64,000 nucleotides of DNA, from positions 62,001 through 126,000 of the forward strand of contig NZ_JAKHSK010000013.1 of assembly GCF_023499215.1 (NCBI RefSeq). Reading direction: 5' to 3'. A program made the position numbers and the translations under genes. The notes beneath the pieces are model-generated. The model did not search any database, was not told the DNA's origin, and saw only the letters and a program-made list of their open reading frames with translations. The DNA is from Zunongwangia pacifica. GTDB taxonomy: Bacteria > Bacteroidota > Bacteroidia > Flavobacteriales > Flavobacteriaceae. How positions within the stretch are numbered: position 1 is the first letter of the stretch; every line of letters begins with the position of its first letter. Of this stretch, positions 37,972-47,040 are shown piece after piece.

Positions 37972-40284
37972 ATGATATCAGCAATACTTTTAGGATTTTT
38001 ATTTGCTTTACTTTTAGTTTTCGCAGGAAAGTTTTTTAAAGGGAAGTTTGCTGTTTTATCTTCACTAATTCCTTTAGGACTGTTTTTGTATTTCCTTCAG
38101 TTTATTCCTGAAATTATGGAAGGGAAGGTAGTGAAGGAGAGTTATAACTGGGTGCCTTCTTTTGGCGTTAATCTTGGTTTTACTTTAGACGGACTTTCAT
38201 TGTTATTCTGCCTAATGATTACCGGGATTGGTTTCCTGGTTTTTGCTTATACCTCAGCTTATTTACATCATCATAAATACCTGGATCGTTTTTATGGGTA
38301 TTTAAGCGTATTTATGGCAGCAATGCTAGGTTTGGTATTGTCTGACAATGTGATTAGCTTATTTACCTTTTGGGAACTTACCAGTATTAGTTCGTTCTTT
38401 TTAATTGGTTTTAATAACACTCAGGAAGCTTCAAGAAAATCGGCTTTAACCGCGCTTGGAATTACAGGTTTAGGCGGAATGTTTTTATTGGCGGGAGTTG
38501 TCGTTTTAGGAAATATTACAGGGACTTTTAGCATCGCCGAAATGCTAAATATGTCTCCTGAATTAATAAAAGGAAATGAGTATTATACTCTTGCAGTGAT
38601 CATGCTGTTTGGTGCAGCTTTTACAAAGTCGGCACAATTCCCATTTCATTTTTGGTTACCCGGTGCCATGAAGGCACCAACACCAGTTTCTACCTATTTG
38701 CACTCTGCAACAATGGTAAAAGCAGGTATTTATCTGGTGATGCGTTTTACCCCAATACTTGGTGGCGAGGAAATTTGGAATACGACATTGATTGTTGTTG
38801 GTGCGGTAACCATGTTATATTCTGCTGTCCATTCGCTGTTCAGAACCGATCTAAAGGGAGTGCTCGCATATTCCACAATATCGGCCTTAGGAATTTTGAT
38901 GTTCCTAATTGGTATGGGCACTACTGAATCTTTTACGGCAGCTGCGGTATTTATTATAGTTCATGCCTTGTATAAAGCAACACTTTTCCTAACTACAGGA
39001 ATTATAGATCATCAAACCGGGACCCGGGATGTAACCGTGCTTTCTGGTTTACGTAAAGTGTTGATGCCGGTGGGGATCGCTGCAATTATCGCTGCGATAT
39101 CCAGTGCAGGAATTCCGCCTACCGTTGGTTTTCTGGGGAAAGAACTTACTTATGAAGCCACAATGCATGCGCCTATTATCGCAACGGTGCTACTGGTGGG
39201 GATTGTGATCACAAAAATGCTATTGCTTTGGGCAGGATTTGTAGCGGGTATAAAACCTTTTCAGGGGAATTTGCCCGATAGTCTAAAAGATACTAAAATG
39301 CCTGGCCCGTTGATGTGGGTGCCACCGGTTATATTGGCTGTTTTGAGTTTGGTTTTTGGGATAATGCCTTTTATAATTGAAGGTTCTTTAATTAAACCGG
39401 TAGTTGCCACTTTAGGGGGAGAATCGGGAGAAATACACTTAGCGTTATGGCATGGCTTTAATACGGTTTTTATTTTAAGTTTAGTAACTATTACAATAGG
39501 TACGATCCTATATTTTGTACTAAAGCCTTCAGCGAAGTTAGAAACTGCTGTAGGGAAATTAGAGTTTGCAAGCCCTAAAAGCCTGATGGAAAAATTCAAC
39601 ACCGGATTTACCTATGTTTCTTCTTTTTGGACAAGAGTATTTCAGAATGGATATTTAAGGAATTATGTCTTTATTATCATCTTTTTCCTGATAGGGATGG
39701 TAGGATATTCCATGCTTGGCAATACCGAATTTAATATAGATACTTCAGAGTTATCTAATGTTAGCTTTTACGAGCTGGTAGTTTTTATCATTATGTGTAT
39801 TGCAATATTGTTTACTGTATTTACAGGAAGTCGTTTATCGGCAGTAGTTGCAATGGGTGTGGTAGGATTAACTATTTGTCTTGTTTTTGTATTTTATAGC
39901 GCGCCAGATTTGGCAATGACGCAGTTTTCTATAGATACCCTAACGGTAATTTTATTTGTCTTGGTACTTTATCGTTTACCACGATATCTTAAAATTCAGG
40001 ATCATAAAATGCGTATTCGTGATGGTATATTATCCTTGCTTTTTGGAGGGATGATTGCCGCGCTAGCTTTAAAAGTGCTCTCTGAACCTGTAAATACTGA
40101 AATTGGTGATTTTTATGCTAAAAATTCCTATATCATGGCTCATGGGAAAAACGTAGTGAATGTTATTTTAGTAGATTTCAGGGGCGCAGATACGATGATA
40201 GAGATTTCAGTATTAACCATAGCGGCCATTGGGGTATTTGGATTATTGAAATTAAGATTAAAAAGAACAGATAGAGTTCAGTAA
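37972..40284 (+). CDS. mrpA: Mrp Na+/H+ antiporter subunit A
   Basis: Largest subunit of the Mrp/Mnh multisubunit cation/proton antiporter, related to NuoL of complex I. The 770-residue protein has about 20 membrane helices. The proton-channel core has TFWELTSISSFFLIGF with the conserved Glu, and FHFWLPGAMKAPTPVSTYLHSATMVKAGIYL with key Lys and His residues. The C-terminal MrpA extension has YSAPDLAMTQFSIDTLTVILFVLVLYRLP (DUF4040/MrpB-like). It is first in a tight seven-gene operon with all subunits A-G. Confidence 0.95.
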   Translation: MISAILLGFLFALLLVFAGKFFKGKFAVLSSLIPLGLFLYFLQFIPEIMEGKVVKESYNWVPSFGVNLGFTLDGLSLLFCLMITGIGFLVFAYTSAYLHHHKYLDRFYGYLSVFMAAMLGLVLSDNVISLFTFWELTSISSFFLIGFNNTQEASRKSALTALGITGLGGMFLLAGVVVLGNITGTFSIAEMLNMSPELIKGNEYYTLAVIMLFGAAFTKSAQFPFHFWLPGAMKAPTPVSTYLHSATMVKAGIYLVMRFTPILGGEEIWNTTLIVVGAVTMLYSAVHSLFRTDLKGVLAYSTISALGILMFLIGMGTTESFTAAAVFIIVHALYKATLFLTTGIIDHQTGTRDVTVLSGLRKVLMPVGIAAIIAAISSAGIPPTVGFLGKELTYEATMHAPIIATVLLVGIVITKMLLLWAGFVAGIKPFQGNLPDSLKDTKMPGPLMWVPPVILAVLSLVFGIMPFIIEGSLIKPVVATLGGESGEIHLALWHGFNTVFILSLVTITIGTILYFVLKPSAKLETAVGKLEFASPKSLMEKFNTGFTYVSSFWTRVFQNGYLRNYVFIIIFFLIGMVGYSMLGNTEFNIDTSELSNVSFYELVVFIIMCIAILFTVFTGSRLSAVVAMGVVGLTICLVFVFYSAPDLAMTQFSIDTLTVILFVLVLYRLPRYLKIQDHKMRIRDGILSLLFGGMIAALALKVLSEPVNTEIGDFYAKNSYIMAHGKNVVNVILVDFRGADTMIEISVLTIAAIGVFGLLKLRLKRTDRVQ

Positions 40285-40294
40285 TTAAGAATTT

Positions 40295-40708
40295 ATGAAA
40301 ACCATCATATTAAGAACAGCATCTAATTACCTTTTGCCGGTATTATTACTGTTCTCCATTTTTATTCTTTTAAGAGGACATTACCTGCCAGGAGGTGGGT
40401 TTGTTGGAGGCTTAATAGCCGCCATTGCCTTTGTATTGCATTCTTTTGCGAACGGATTAAAAAACACAAAATCACTATTAAGATTTCACCCTGGGTTTTT
40501 AATGCCTACAGGGTTGGCTTTATCTTTCTTTAGTGGTCTTTCACCTATGATTTTTGCTGGCGATCCATTTATGACCGGTCTTTGGTATCACGGCCATGTT
40601 CCGGTATTAGGGAGTATTGGCTCTGCAATGTTTTTTGATATGGGTGTTTATCTTGTTGTAGTAGGGGTGACGCTAACGATCATTTTTACAATTTCTGAAG
40701 CGCCTTAA
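40295..40708 (+). CDS. mrpB: Mrp antiporter subunit B
   Basis: A 137-residue membrane protein with four helices and the MnhB signature [21 protein letters not shown] near 28-48. It contributes to the Mrp complex next to the C-terminal part of subunit A. It is separated from mrpA by 10 bases and from mrpC by 2 bases. Confidence 0.94.
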   Translation: MKTIILRTASNYLLPVLLLFSIFILLRGHYLPGGGFVGGLIAAIAFVLHSFANGLKNTKSLLRFHPGFLMPTGLALSFFSGLSPMIFAGDPFMTGLWYHGHVPVLGSIGSAMFFDMGVYLVVVGVTLTIIFTISEAP

Positions 40709-40710
40709 TT

Positions 40711-41064
40711 ATGGAGATATTATTAGCTATTTTAGTAGGTTTACTTTATGCTTCTGGGATCTATATGATCTTACGACGTAGTTTGGTAAAACTTATTATC
40801 GGAATTATATTATTAGGAAACGGTGCAAACCTTTTAATTTTCCTGCTAGGAAGAATTACTAAAGGCTTACCGCCTATTATTCCTGAAAATTCGAAAGTTT
40901 TTCTGGAAGCTTACGCAGATCCTGTTCCGCAGGCACTAATATTAACTGCTATTGTAATTAGTTTTGGATTGCAGTCTTTTGCCATCATTCTTGTAAAAAG
41001 AGCGCATAAGGTGGTGAGAACAGACGATCTGGACGAAATGAACGCAACCGACGAAGATTCATGA
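40711..41064 (+). CDS. mrpC: Mrp antiporter subunit C (NuoK-like)
   Basis: A 117-residue, three-helix protein homologous to NuoK. It shows [33 protein letters not shown] and [24 protein letters not shown], both typical of MnhC/NuoK. It overlaps mrpD by 4 bases (ATGA), indicating coupled translation. Confidence 0.95.
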   Translation: MEILLAILVGLLYASGIYMILRRSLVKLIIGIILLGNGANLLIFLLGRITKGLPPIIPENSKVFLEAYADPVPQALILTAIVISFGLQSFAIILVKRAHKVVRTDDLDEMNATDEDS

Positions 41065-42572
41065 TGCAACAATTAATCATATATCCATTATTATTTCAAT
41101 TATTCCTGAGCATTGTTTTGATGTTTTTTTGGAATAAGATAAGTGCTCAAAAAGTAATAAGCATTACCGGAAGCGCTATTGCCGTAATCCTTTCAGCATA
41201 TGTTTTTTATTATGTTTGGGAAAACGGAATGCAAAAAGTAAATGCTGGTAATTGGGATGCGCCTTTTGGGATTGTGTTTGTGGCAGATACTCTTTCGGTG
41301 ACGTTGGTGCTTTTAACATCACTTTCAGGGTTGGCAGTTTCTATATTTTCAGCAGCTTCAGTGATAAAAGATCGTTTGCGATTTGGGTATTTTCCAATAT
41401 TCCACTTTTTATTACTCGGTTTAACCGGAGCTTTTTTAACGGGAGATTTATTTAACCTGTATGTTTGGTTCGAAATTATTATTATCAGTTCTTTCGTATT
41501 AATTACTATAGGTGGTGAAAAAGCCCAGTTGGAAGGGGCTGTAAAATATTTTACACTTAATATTTTAGCTTCTACTATTTTTTTAACCGCTATCGCAGTT
41601 CTTTATGGTTTAACCGGCTCTTTAAATATGGCCGATCTTGCCGGTAAGGTAGCAGCGGTAGAAAATAGAGGCCTAGTTGAAGTTGCAGCTATTCTATTTT
41701 TAATAGGTTTTGGTACCAAAGCATCAATTTTCCCACTCTATTTTTGGTTACCTGCATCGTATCATACACCGCCCGCGGCCGTTTCAGCAATATTTGGTGG
41801 GCTTTTAACCAAACTTGGAGTTTATGCATTAATACGGGTGTTTACATTGATTTTTGTAGGTGATGTTTTTCTTGGGGAGATCTTATTGGTACTCGCGATA
41901 CTAACCATCTTTAGTGGTGGTGTGGGAGCACTGGTGCAAAATAATGTACGTAAGGTATTTTCATATTTAATTATTTGTCATATTGGTTATATGATTGCAG
42001 GTTTAGGGATGTTTACTGAAATTGCCATAACAGGGGTTATTTTTTATCTGATTCATGATATTATGGTAAAGACCAATTTATTTATGGTTAGCGGACTTAT
42101 CTTTAAGATAAAATCCTCGAACAGTATGAGGGCTCTAGGTGGTTTTTATGCCAATTATCCTAAGCTGAGTTTGTTGATTTTTATCCCGTTATTTTCTTTG
42201 GTAGGAATCCCGCCACTATCTGGTTTCTGGCCAAAAATATCCTTAATAGGTGAAGGTTTTAAAACAGAAAACTACTGGACAGTTGCAGCGATTATTTTTG
42301 CGAGTTTTATCACCTTGATCATTATTGCAAAATTATGGGCAGAAGTTTTCTGGAAAGATCCAAAAGAGATTCCAGAGAAACCAAAATTCGAATATTTTAG
42401 TGATATTAGTAAAGCAAGGAAGACACAATTTATCCTTCCTATAGTTTTTTTAAGTTTAATATCCTTATATATAGGTTTTGGAGCAGAACATATTCAATTG
42501 TTATCCTCCAGAATAGCAAACGAATTAATGAATAGTCAGCAGTATATTGATACGGTTTTAAACAATAGTTAA
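41061..42572 (+). CDS. mrpD: Mrp antiporter subunit D (NuoM/N-like)
   Basis: A 503-residue, about 14-helix antiporter-like subunit related to NuoL/M/N. It has the conserved Glu in [19 protein letters not shown] and the Lys/His cluster in [40 protein letters not shown]. Together with MrpA it forms the proton and cation paths of the antiporter. It starts within the mrpC stop (ATGA overlap) and precedes mrpE by 11 bases. Confidence 0.95.
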   Translation: MMQQLIIYPLLFQLFLSIVLMFFWNKISAQKVISITGSAIAVILSAYVFYYVWENGMQKVNAGNWDAPFGIVFVADTLSVTLVLLTSLSGLAVSIFSAASVIKDRLRFGYFPIFHFLLLGLTGAFLTGDLFNLYVWFEIIIISSFVLITIGGEKAQLEGAVKYFTLNILASTIFLTAIAVLYGLTGSLNMADLAGKVAAVENRGLVEVAAILFLIGFGTKASIFPLYFWLPASYHTPPAAVSAIFGGLLTKLGVYALIRVFTLIFVGDVFLGEILLVLAILTIFSGGVGALVQNNVRKVFSYLIICHIGYMIAGLGMFTEIAITGVIFYLIHDIMVKTNLFMVSGLIFKIKSSNSMRALGGFYANYPKLSLLIFIPLFSLVGIPPLSGFWPKISLIGEGFKTENYWTVAAIIFASFITLIIIAKLWAEVFWKDPKEIPEKPKFEYFSDISKARKTQFILPIVFLSLISLYIGFGAEHIQLLSSRIANELMNSQQYIDTVLNNS

Positions 42573-42583
42573 CAGGAGAAACA

Positions 42584-43060
42584 ATGAAAAACAGGTTTGT
42601 ATCTAATATTCTTCTAACCTTTGTGTGGGTAGTGCTCACAGGGGATTTTCAGTTTGCTAACTATTTGTTTGGTTTTATATTGAGTTATGTGATCTTAATG
42701 GTCATCACCAAGGGGTCCAGAAAAGCTAAATATTTTACCATCGTCCCGAAGCTTATATTTTTTGTCCTGTTTTTTGTAAAAGAACTGGTAAAAGCAAATT
42801 TAGAGGTGGCCTGGGAAGTAATGACACCAAAACTTAATATGACACCGGGAATTGTAAAAGTTCCGCTAACCGTACAAAGCGATGTAGGGATAACCCTATT
42901 AGCAAATTTAATTACCTTAACTCCCGGAACGTTAAGTTTAGATGTTTCTAATGATAAGAAGGTGCTTTATGTGCATGCCATGTACATAAAAGATAAAGAG
43001 AAATTCATTGCCGGTATAAAAAACGGTTTTGAAAAACGAATTTTAGAGATTTTAAAATAA
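42584..43060 (+). CDS. mrpE: Mrp antiporter subunit E
   Basis: A 158-residue protein with two to three N-terminal membrane helices and a cytoplasmic domain. The MnhE signature NLITLTPGTLSLDV is present near 107-120. Its last base is the first base of the mrpF start codon (TAATG overlap). It is preceded by AGGAG close to the start, one of the few Shine-Dalgarno-like sequences in the window. Confidence 0.94.
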   Translation: MKNRFVSNILLTFVWVVLTGDFQFANYLFGFILSYVILMVITKGSRKAKYFTIVPKLIFFVLFFVKELVKANLEVAWEVMTPKLNMTPGIVKVPLTVQSDVGITLLANLITLTPGTLSLDVSNDKKVLYVHAMYIKDKEKFIAGIKNGFEKRILEILK

Positions 43061-43335
43061 TGACTTTAGCTGAATATTGTAGAATCGTAATCCTGCCAAT
43101 CCTGGCTTTTTCAGTAATTCTTATTTTAGTAAGATTCTTTAAAGGGCCCAGCATTGCAGATAGGATTGTCGCCCTGGATCTTTTGATTACTACCGGAATT
43201 GGGATTATTGGTGTGTACACTATCACTTCAGGTAGCTCTACATTATTGGATACCGGGATGATTTTGGCACTTATTGCATTTTTAAGTACCGTAGCCCTTA
43301 GTTATTATTTAGAACGAAGAAGCAAGAAGAAATGA
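43060..43335 (+). CDS. mrpF: Mrp antiporter subunit F
   Basis: A 91-residue, three-helix subunit with the MnhF pattern VRFFKGPSIADRIVALDLLIT. The conserved Asp residues lie in the second helix. It overlaps both mrpE and mrpG, so translation of E-F-G is coupled. Confidence 0.94.
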   Translation: MTLAEYCRIVILPILAFSVILILVRFFKGPSIADRIVALDLLITTGIGIIGVYTITSGSSTLLDTGMILALIAFLSTVALSYYLERRSKKK

Positions 43336-43724
43336 ACATTTTTATAGGCATAGTAATTACATTAGGAACGTTATTCGTTTTATTGGCGGCAGTAGGTCTA
43401 ATACGAATGCCAGATACGTATTTACGAATATCTGTAAATACCAAAGCAGCTACGCTTGGCGTTGGTTTATTATTGGGTGGTGTGGCTTTTTATTTTTACG
43501 ATCTCAGTACCACTTCCAGAACTTTTGTAATTGTGCTATTCTTATTTCTAACGGCTCCTGTGGGTGCCCATTTAATTGGGCGGGCATCTTATTTTATCGG
43601 TAATAAACTTTGGGATCAATCAAAAATGGATGATCTACGGGGTAAATATCAAAGAAATTCGCATGTTTTAAAAAGTGAGATCGATGATACACCAGAGGAT
43701 AATATCGATCACACCAAAATGTAA
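43332..43724 (+). CDS. mrpG: Mrp antiporter subunit G
   Basis: A 130-residue, three-helix subunit with the MnhG motif GLIRMPDTYLRISVNTKAATLGVGLLL near 23-49 and a charged cytoplasmic tail. It is the last gene of the operon. The complete A-G set fits a marine organism that exports Na+ and controls internal pH. Confidence 0.94.
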   Translation: MNIFIGIVITLGTLFVLLAAVGLIRMPDTYLRISVNTKAATLGVGLLLGGVAFYFYDLSTTSRTFVIVLFLFLTAPVGAHLIGRASYFIGNKLWDQSKMDDLRGKYQRNSHVLKSEIDDTPEDNIDHTKM

Positions 43725-43743
43725 GTGTTTTATATAGCGTTTG

Positions 43744-43762
43744 GTAACTTTTAGATAGTTAC
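43744..43762. promoter_or_regulatory. Inverted repeat upstream of the biotin cluster
   Basis: GTAACT-N7-AGTTAC, a perfect 6-bp inverted repeat about 60 bases upstream of the bioF -7 box. It could be an operator for a biotin regulator. I do not know a matching published site for this clade, so the role is open. Confidence 0.3.
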
Positions 43763-43822
43763 AGCTCTTTTCTTTAAAACTCAATTTTCGCCAATCTGTA
43801 AGGGCAAATTCAGGTAAACTCG

Positions 43823-43830
43823 TAATTTTG
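43823..43830 (+). promoter_or_regulatory. -7 promoter box directly before bioF
   Basis: TAATTTTG matches TAnnTTTG and ends 5 bases before the bioF ATG. Transcription from it would give an mRNA with almost no 5' leader. Confidence 0.5.
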
Positions 43831-43835
43831 CCTAC

Positions 43836-44987
43836 ATGAATAAATTCCCTTCCAAGCTTACTAAAAGTATCCAAAAAAGAGCGCAGGATAATTCACTTAG
43901 AGAATTAAAAACCGTTACGGAAGGTATCGATTTTTACTCCAATGATTATCTGGGATTTGCTCATTCTGAAGCTGTTTTTGCTGAAGCCTATAAACTTTGC
44001 GAAACGTATAAGCTGAAGCAAAACGGAGCTACCGGTAGCCGACTTATTTCCGGGAATCACCAATTATATCAAGTCACGGAAGGTTTTTTAGCCGAGTTTC
44101 ATGGGGCAGAAGCCGCTTTGATGTTTAATTCTGGCTATGATGCTAATATTGGTCTTTTTTCTTCAGTGCCGCAAAAAGGCGATCTCATTTTTTATGACGA
44201 ATTAATTCACGCTAGTATTCGTGATGGGATGTTAATGAGCAATGCCAAAGCCTATAAATTTCAGCATAACGATATTGGGGATTTACAGCATAAAATTTCG
44301 AGACAGCAGATTACTGAAAATACTTCGGTGTATATCGTAACCGAATCGGTTTTCTCGATGGACGGAGATCTGGCCCCTTTACTTAAATTGGCCAATTTTT
44401 CCGAAGAAAATAATTTTTTTCTCATCGTCGACGAAGCACATAGTACAGGCGTTTTTGGAGACCATGGGCGTGGCTTGGTTTGCGAAATGGGACTTCAGGA
44501 TAAGGTTTTTGCCCGGATTCACACTTTTGGAAAGGCCATTGGTGCTCATGGTGCTGCAATTTTGGGAAGTAGGGGTCTTATCACTTATCTTTTAAACTTT
44601 GCTCGTAGTTTTATTTACACTACGGGACTACCGCCACATGCCGTCGCTACAGTTTTGGCCGTTTTTCAGGAATTAGAGCAAGGAAATTCGGCTTTTAACG
44701 AACTAAAAACCAATATTCGCTATTTTAAAAGCGAATTAGAAAAAGCTAAAATCGACCACTATTTTATCGAAAGTGAATCGGCTATTCAATGCGCGATTAT
44801 TCCGGGGAATGAGAACGTAAAAAAAATAGCTTTCAAATTTCAGGAAAATGGCTATCTGGTAAAGCCTATTCTTTCGCCAACCGTTCCAAAAGGAAAAGAA
44901 AGACTACGTTTTTGCCTGCATAGTTTTAATTCCGAAGAAGAAATAACATCACTCGTTGTTATTTTGATGAATGCCCTAAAAAACTAA
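43836..44987 (+). CDS. bioF: 8-amino-7-oxononanoate synthase (BioF-type PLP transferase)
   Basis: First dedicated step of biotin ring assembly: condenses pimeloyl-thioester with alanine. The 383-residue fold-type I PLP enzyme shows NGATGSRLISGNHQLY, ESVFSMDGDLAPL, VDEAHSTGVFGDHGRG with the PLP-binding Asp, and the Schiff-base Lys in HTFGKAIGAHGAA. The alpha-oxoamine synthase family also includes serine palmitoyltransferase, but the bioD-bioA-bioB neighbours settle the role. It heads the biotin cluster. Confidence 0.94.
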   Translation: MNKFPSKLTKSIQKRAQDNSLRELKTVTEGIDFYSNDYLGFAHSEAVFAEAYKLCETYKLKQNGATGSRLISGNHQLYQVTEGFLAEFHGAEAALMFNSGYDANIGLFSSVPQKGDLIFYDELIHASIRDGMLMSNAKAYKFQHNDIGDLQHKISRQQITENTSVYIVTESVFSMDGDLAPLLKLANFSEENNFFLIVDEAHSTGVFGDHGRGLVCEMGLQDKVFARIHTFGKAIGAHGAAILGSRGLITYLLNFARSFIYTTGLPPHAVATVLAVFQELEQGNSAFNELKTNIRYFKSELEKAKIDHYFIESESAIQCAIIPGNENVKKIAFKFQENGYLVKPILSPTVPKGKERLRFCLHSFNSEEEITSLVVILMNALKN

Positions 44988-44993
44988 TTTAAA

Positions 44994-45617
44994 ATGAAAC
45001 AATCTTATTTTATTACCGGTATTGGAACTGAAGTAGGGAAAACCATGATTTCAGCAATAGTGACTCAAGCTTTGGAAGCCGATTACTGGAAACCCATTCA
45101 GGCAGGTGATTTAGAATATTCTGATACCCATAAAATTCAGAATTTAATCAGTAATAAAAAAACCAAATTCCATCTTAATGCTTTTGCCCTTAAAACACCC
45201 ATGAGTCCGCATGCCGCGGCAGAAATTGATGGGGTGGCAATGACTTCTGAAAATATACTTCGTCCCCAAACCGAAAATAATCTGGTGATAGAAGGTGCCG
45301 GCGGTTTACTGGTGCCCATCAATGAAACCCAGACGATAGCCGACTTAATGCAACCTGCCGATAAAGTGATTTTGGTGTCGCGACATTATTTGGGAAGTAT
45401 TAATCATACACTGTTAAGTTTAGAGGCTTTGTTTCGTCGTGGTTTAAATTGCTTCGGAATTATTTACAGCGGAAACGAGACTAAAACTACTGAAGATATT
45501 ATCACCAAAATGAGTGGAGTCCCGGTAATTGGCCGGGTAGAAGAAGAGGAAGAATTTACGGCTGAAATTATTAAAAAATACGCCGATAAATTTCGTGAGA
45601 ACCTGATAAATAAATGA
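44994..45617 (+). CDS. bioD: Dethiobiotin synthetase
   Basis: Closes the ureido ring of biotin with CO2 and ATP. The 207-residue protein has the P-loop GIGTEVGKTMIS near 9-20, KPIQAGD, the SPHAAAEIDG region and VIEGAGGLLVPI. It is a little shorter than E. coli BioD but complete. It starts 6 bases after bioF and overlaps bioA by 4 bases. Confidence 0.96.
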   Translation: MKQSYFITGIGTEVGKTMISAIVTQALEADYWKPIQAGDLEYSDTHKIQNLISNKKTKFHLNAFALKTPMSPHAAAEIDGVAMTSENILRPQTENNLVIEGAGGLLVPINETQTIADLMQPADKVILVSRHYLGSINHTLLSLEALFRRGLNCFGIIYSGNETKTTEDIITKMSGVPVIGRVEEEEEFTAEIIKKYADKFRENLINK

Positions 45618-46894
45618 TGCAAGAGAATTTAAATTTAGTTGAAAGAGATAAAAAACACCTTTGGCATCCGCTTACGCAACATAAAATTGCTAGTGATGCT
45701 TTAGCGATTGCCAAAGCAAAAGGAGTGTGGTTATTTGATGAAAACGGAAATGAATATATCGACGGAATTTCATCCTGGTACACCTGTGTTTACGGTCATT
45801 GCAATACCTTTATCATAGCTCGTGTAACTGCGCAAATGAAGAATCTGGATCAGGTGGTGTTTAGCGGATTTACGCATAAACCAGCGGTCGAACTTTCTGA
45901 AGCTTTGATAACAATTTTACCCGAGGGGCAGCAAAAAATGTTCTTTAATGACAATGGTTCTACTGCGACCGAGATTGGTATAAAAATGGCCTTGCAATAT
46001 CATCATAACCTTGGGAATGATCGCAAGGTGATGTTAGCTTTTGAAGAAGGATTCCACGGTGATACTTTTGGAGCGATGTCGGTTTCCGGTTTATCGGTTT
46101 ATAACGGTGCTTTCCAGGATCATTTTATTGCAGTAAAACGCATTGCAGTGCCCAAAGGAGAAAATAATAAAGAAGTTTTAGAGCAGCTAAAACAGCTTAT
46201 CAAAGAAAATAATATCGCAGGATTTATTTATGAACCTTTGGTGCAGGGAGCGGCAGCGATGAAAATGCATGATGCTGAAGGATTAAATGAAATCCTGAAG
46301 CTTTGTAAAGAAAATGATATCGTTTGTGTGGCAGACGAGGTTATGACGGGCTTTGGGAAGACGGGAAGGTATTTTGCTTCAGATTATATCGAAACCAAAC
46401 CAGACATTGTATGCATGTCTAAAGCGCTTACGGCGGGTTTGTTACCCATGGGATTAACCAGTTGTACGCAAAAAATCTATGATGCTTTTTATTCTGAGGA
46501 TATTGCAAAAGGATTGTTTCATGGGCATACGTACAGTGCGAATCCTTTGGCTTGTGCTGCTGCTTTAGCCGGAGTGGAATTGCTGAGGTCTAAAGAAATG
46601 CAAAGCAACATTAAGCGAATCGAAAAGCTTCATAAGGCTTTTTCAGATAAAATAAAAGATCATCCAAAAGTGACCAATATTAGGCATTTGGGGATCATTT
46701 TTGCATTCGATCTTAATGTGAAAATGGAGCGCTACGGGAATTTACGAAATCAGCTTTTTCAATATTTTATGGAAAATGGCGTTTATCTTCGTCCGCTTGG
46801 CAACACTATTTATATCACCGCGCCTTTTATCACTTCAGAGAAAGAAATGCAGAAAATCTATGAGGTTATTGAAGGAGTATTTGATAGATTTTAA
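45614..46894 (+). CDS. bioA: Adenosylmethionine-8-amino-7-oxononanoate aminotransferase
   Basis: Class III PLP aminotransferase that converts 8-amino-7-oxononanoate to 7,8-diaminononanoate, usually with SAM as amino donor. The 426-residue protein has the BioA N-terminus (KHLWHPLTQH), SSWYTCVYGHCN, the PLP pocket FNDNGSTATEIG, the Asp in CVADEVMTGFGKTG and the Schiff-base Lys in CMSKALTAGLLPMG. It overlaps bioD by 4 bases. A 146-base gap with a short tandem repeat follows. Confidence 0.96.
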   Translation: MMQENLNLVERDKKHLWHPLTQHKIASDALAIAKAKGVWLFDENGNEYIDGISSWYTCVYGHCNTFIIARVTAQMKNLDQVVFSGFTHKPAVELSEALITILPEGQQKMFFNDNGSTATEIGIKMALQYHHNLGNDRKVMLAFEEGFHGDTFGAMSVSGLSVYNGAFQDHFIAVKRIAVPKGENNKEVLEQLKQLIKENNIAGFIYEPLVQGAAAMKMHDAEGLNEILKLCKENDIVCVADEVMTGFGKTGRYFASDYIETKPDIVCMSKALTAGLLPMGLTSCTQKIYDAFYSEDIAKGLFHGHTYSANPLACAAALAGVELLRSKEMQSNIKRIEKLHKAFSDKIKDHPKVTNIRHLGIIFAFDLNVKMERYGNLRNQLFQYFMENGVYLRPLGNTIYITAPFITSEKEMQKIYEVIEGVFDRF

Positions 46895-46904
46895 AATCGA
46901 ATAA

Positions 46905-46945
46905 TTTGAAAATGTGCTAATGTGATGGTTTGAAGATTTGCTAAT
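46905..46945 (+). repeat. Two-copy degenerate tandem repeat
   Basis: tttgaaaatgtgctaat (46905-46921) is repeated as tttgaagatttgctaat (46929-46945) with a 24-base period, in the bioA-ketosynthase gap. No coding potential. Confidence 0.5.
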
Positions 46946-47040
46946 ACCATGTATTTCGAAAGTCATTTTTAGAATTTCAGAAAATAAGTTTTTTCAATTT
47001 TGATTTTATTTTTCGTAAACTGTTAAGTTAACTAACAACT

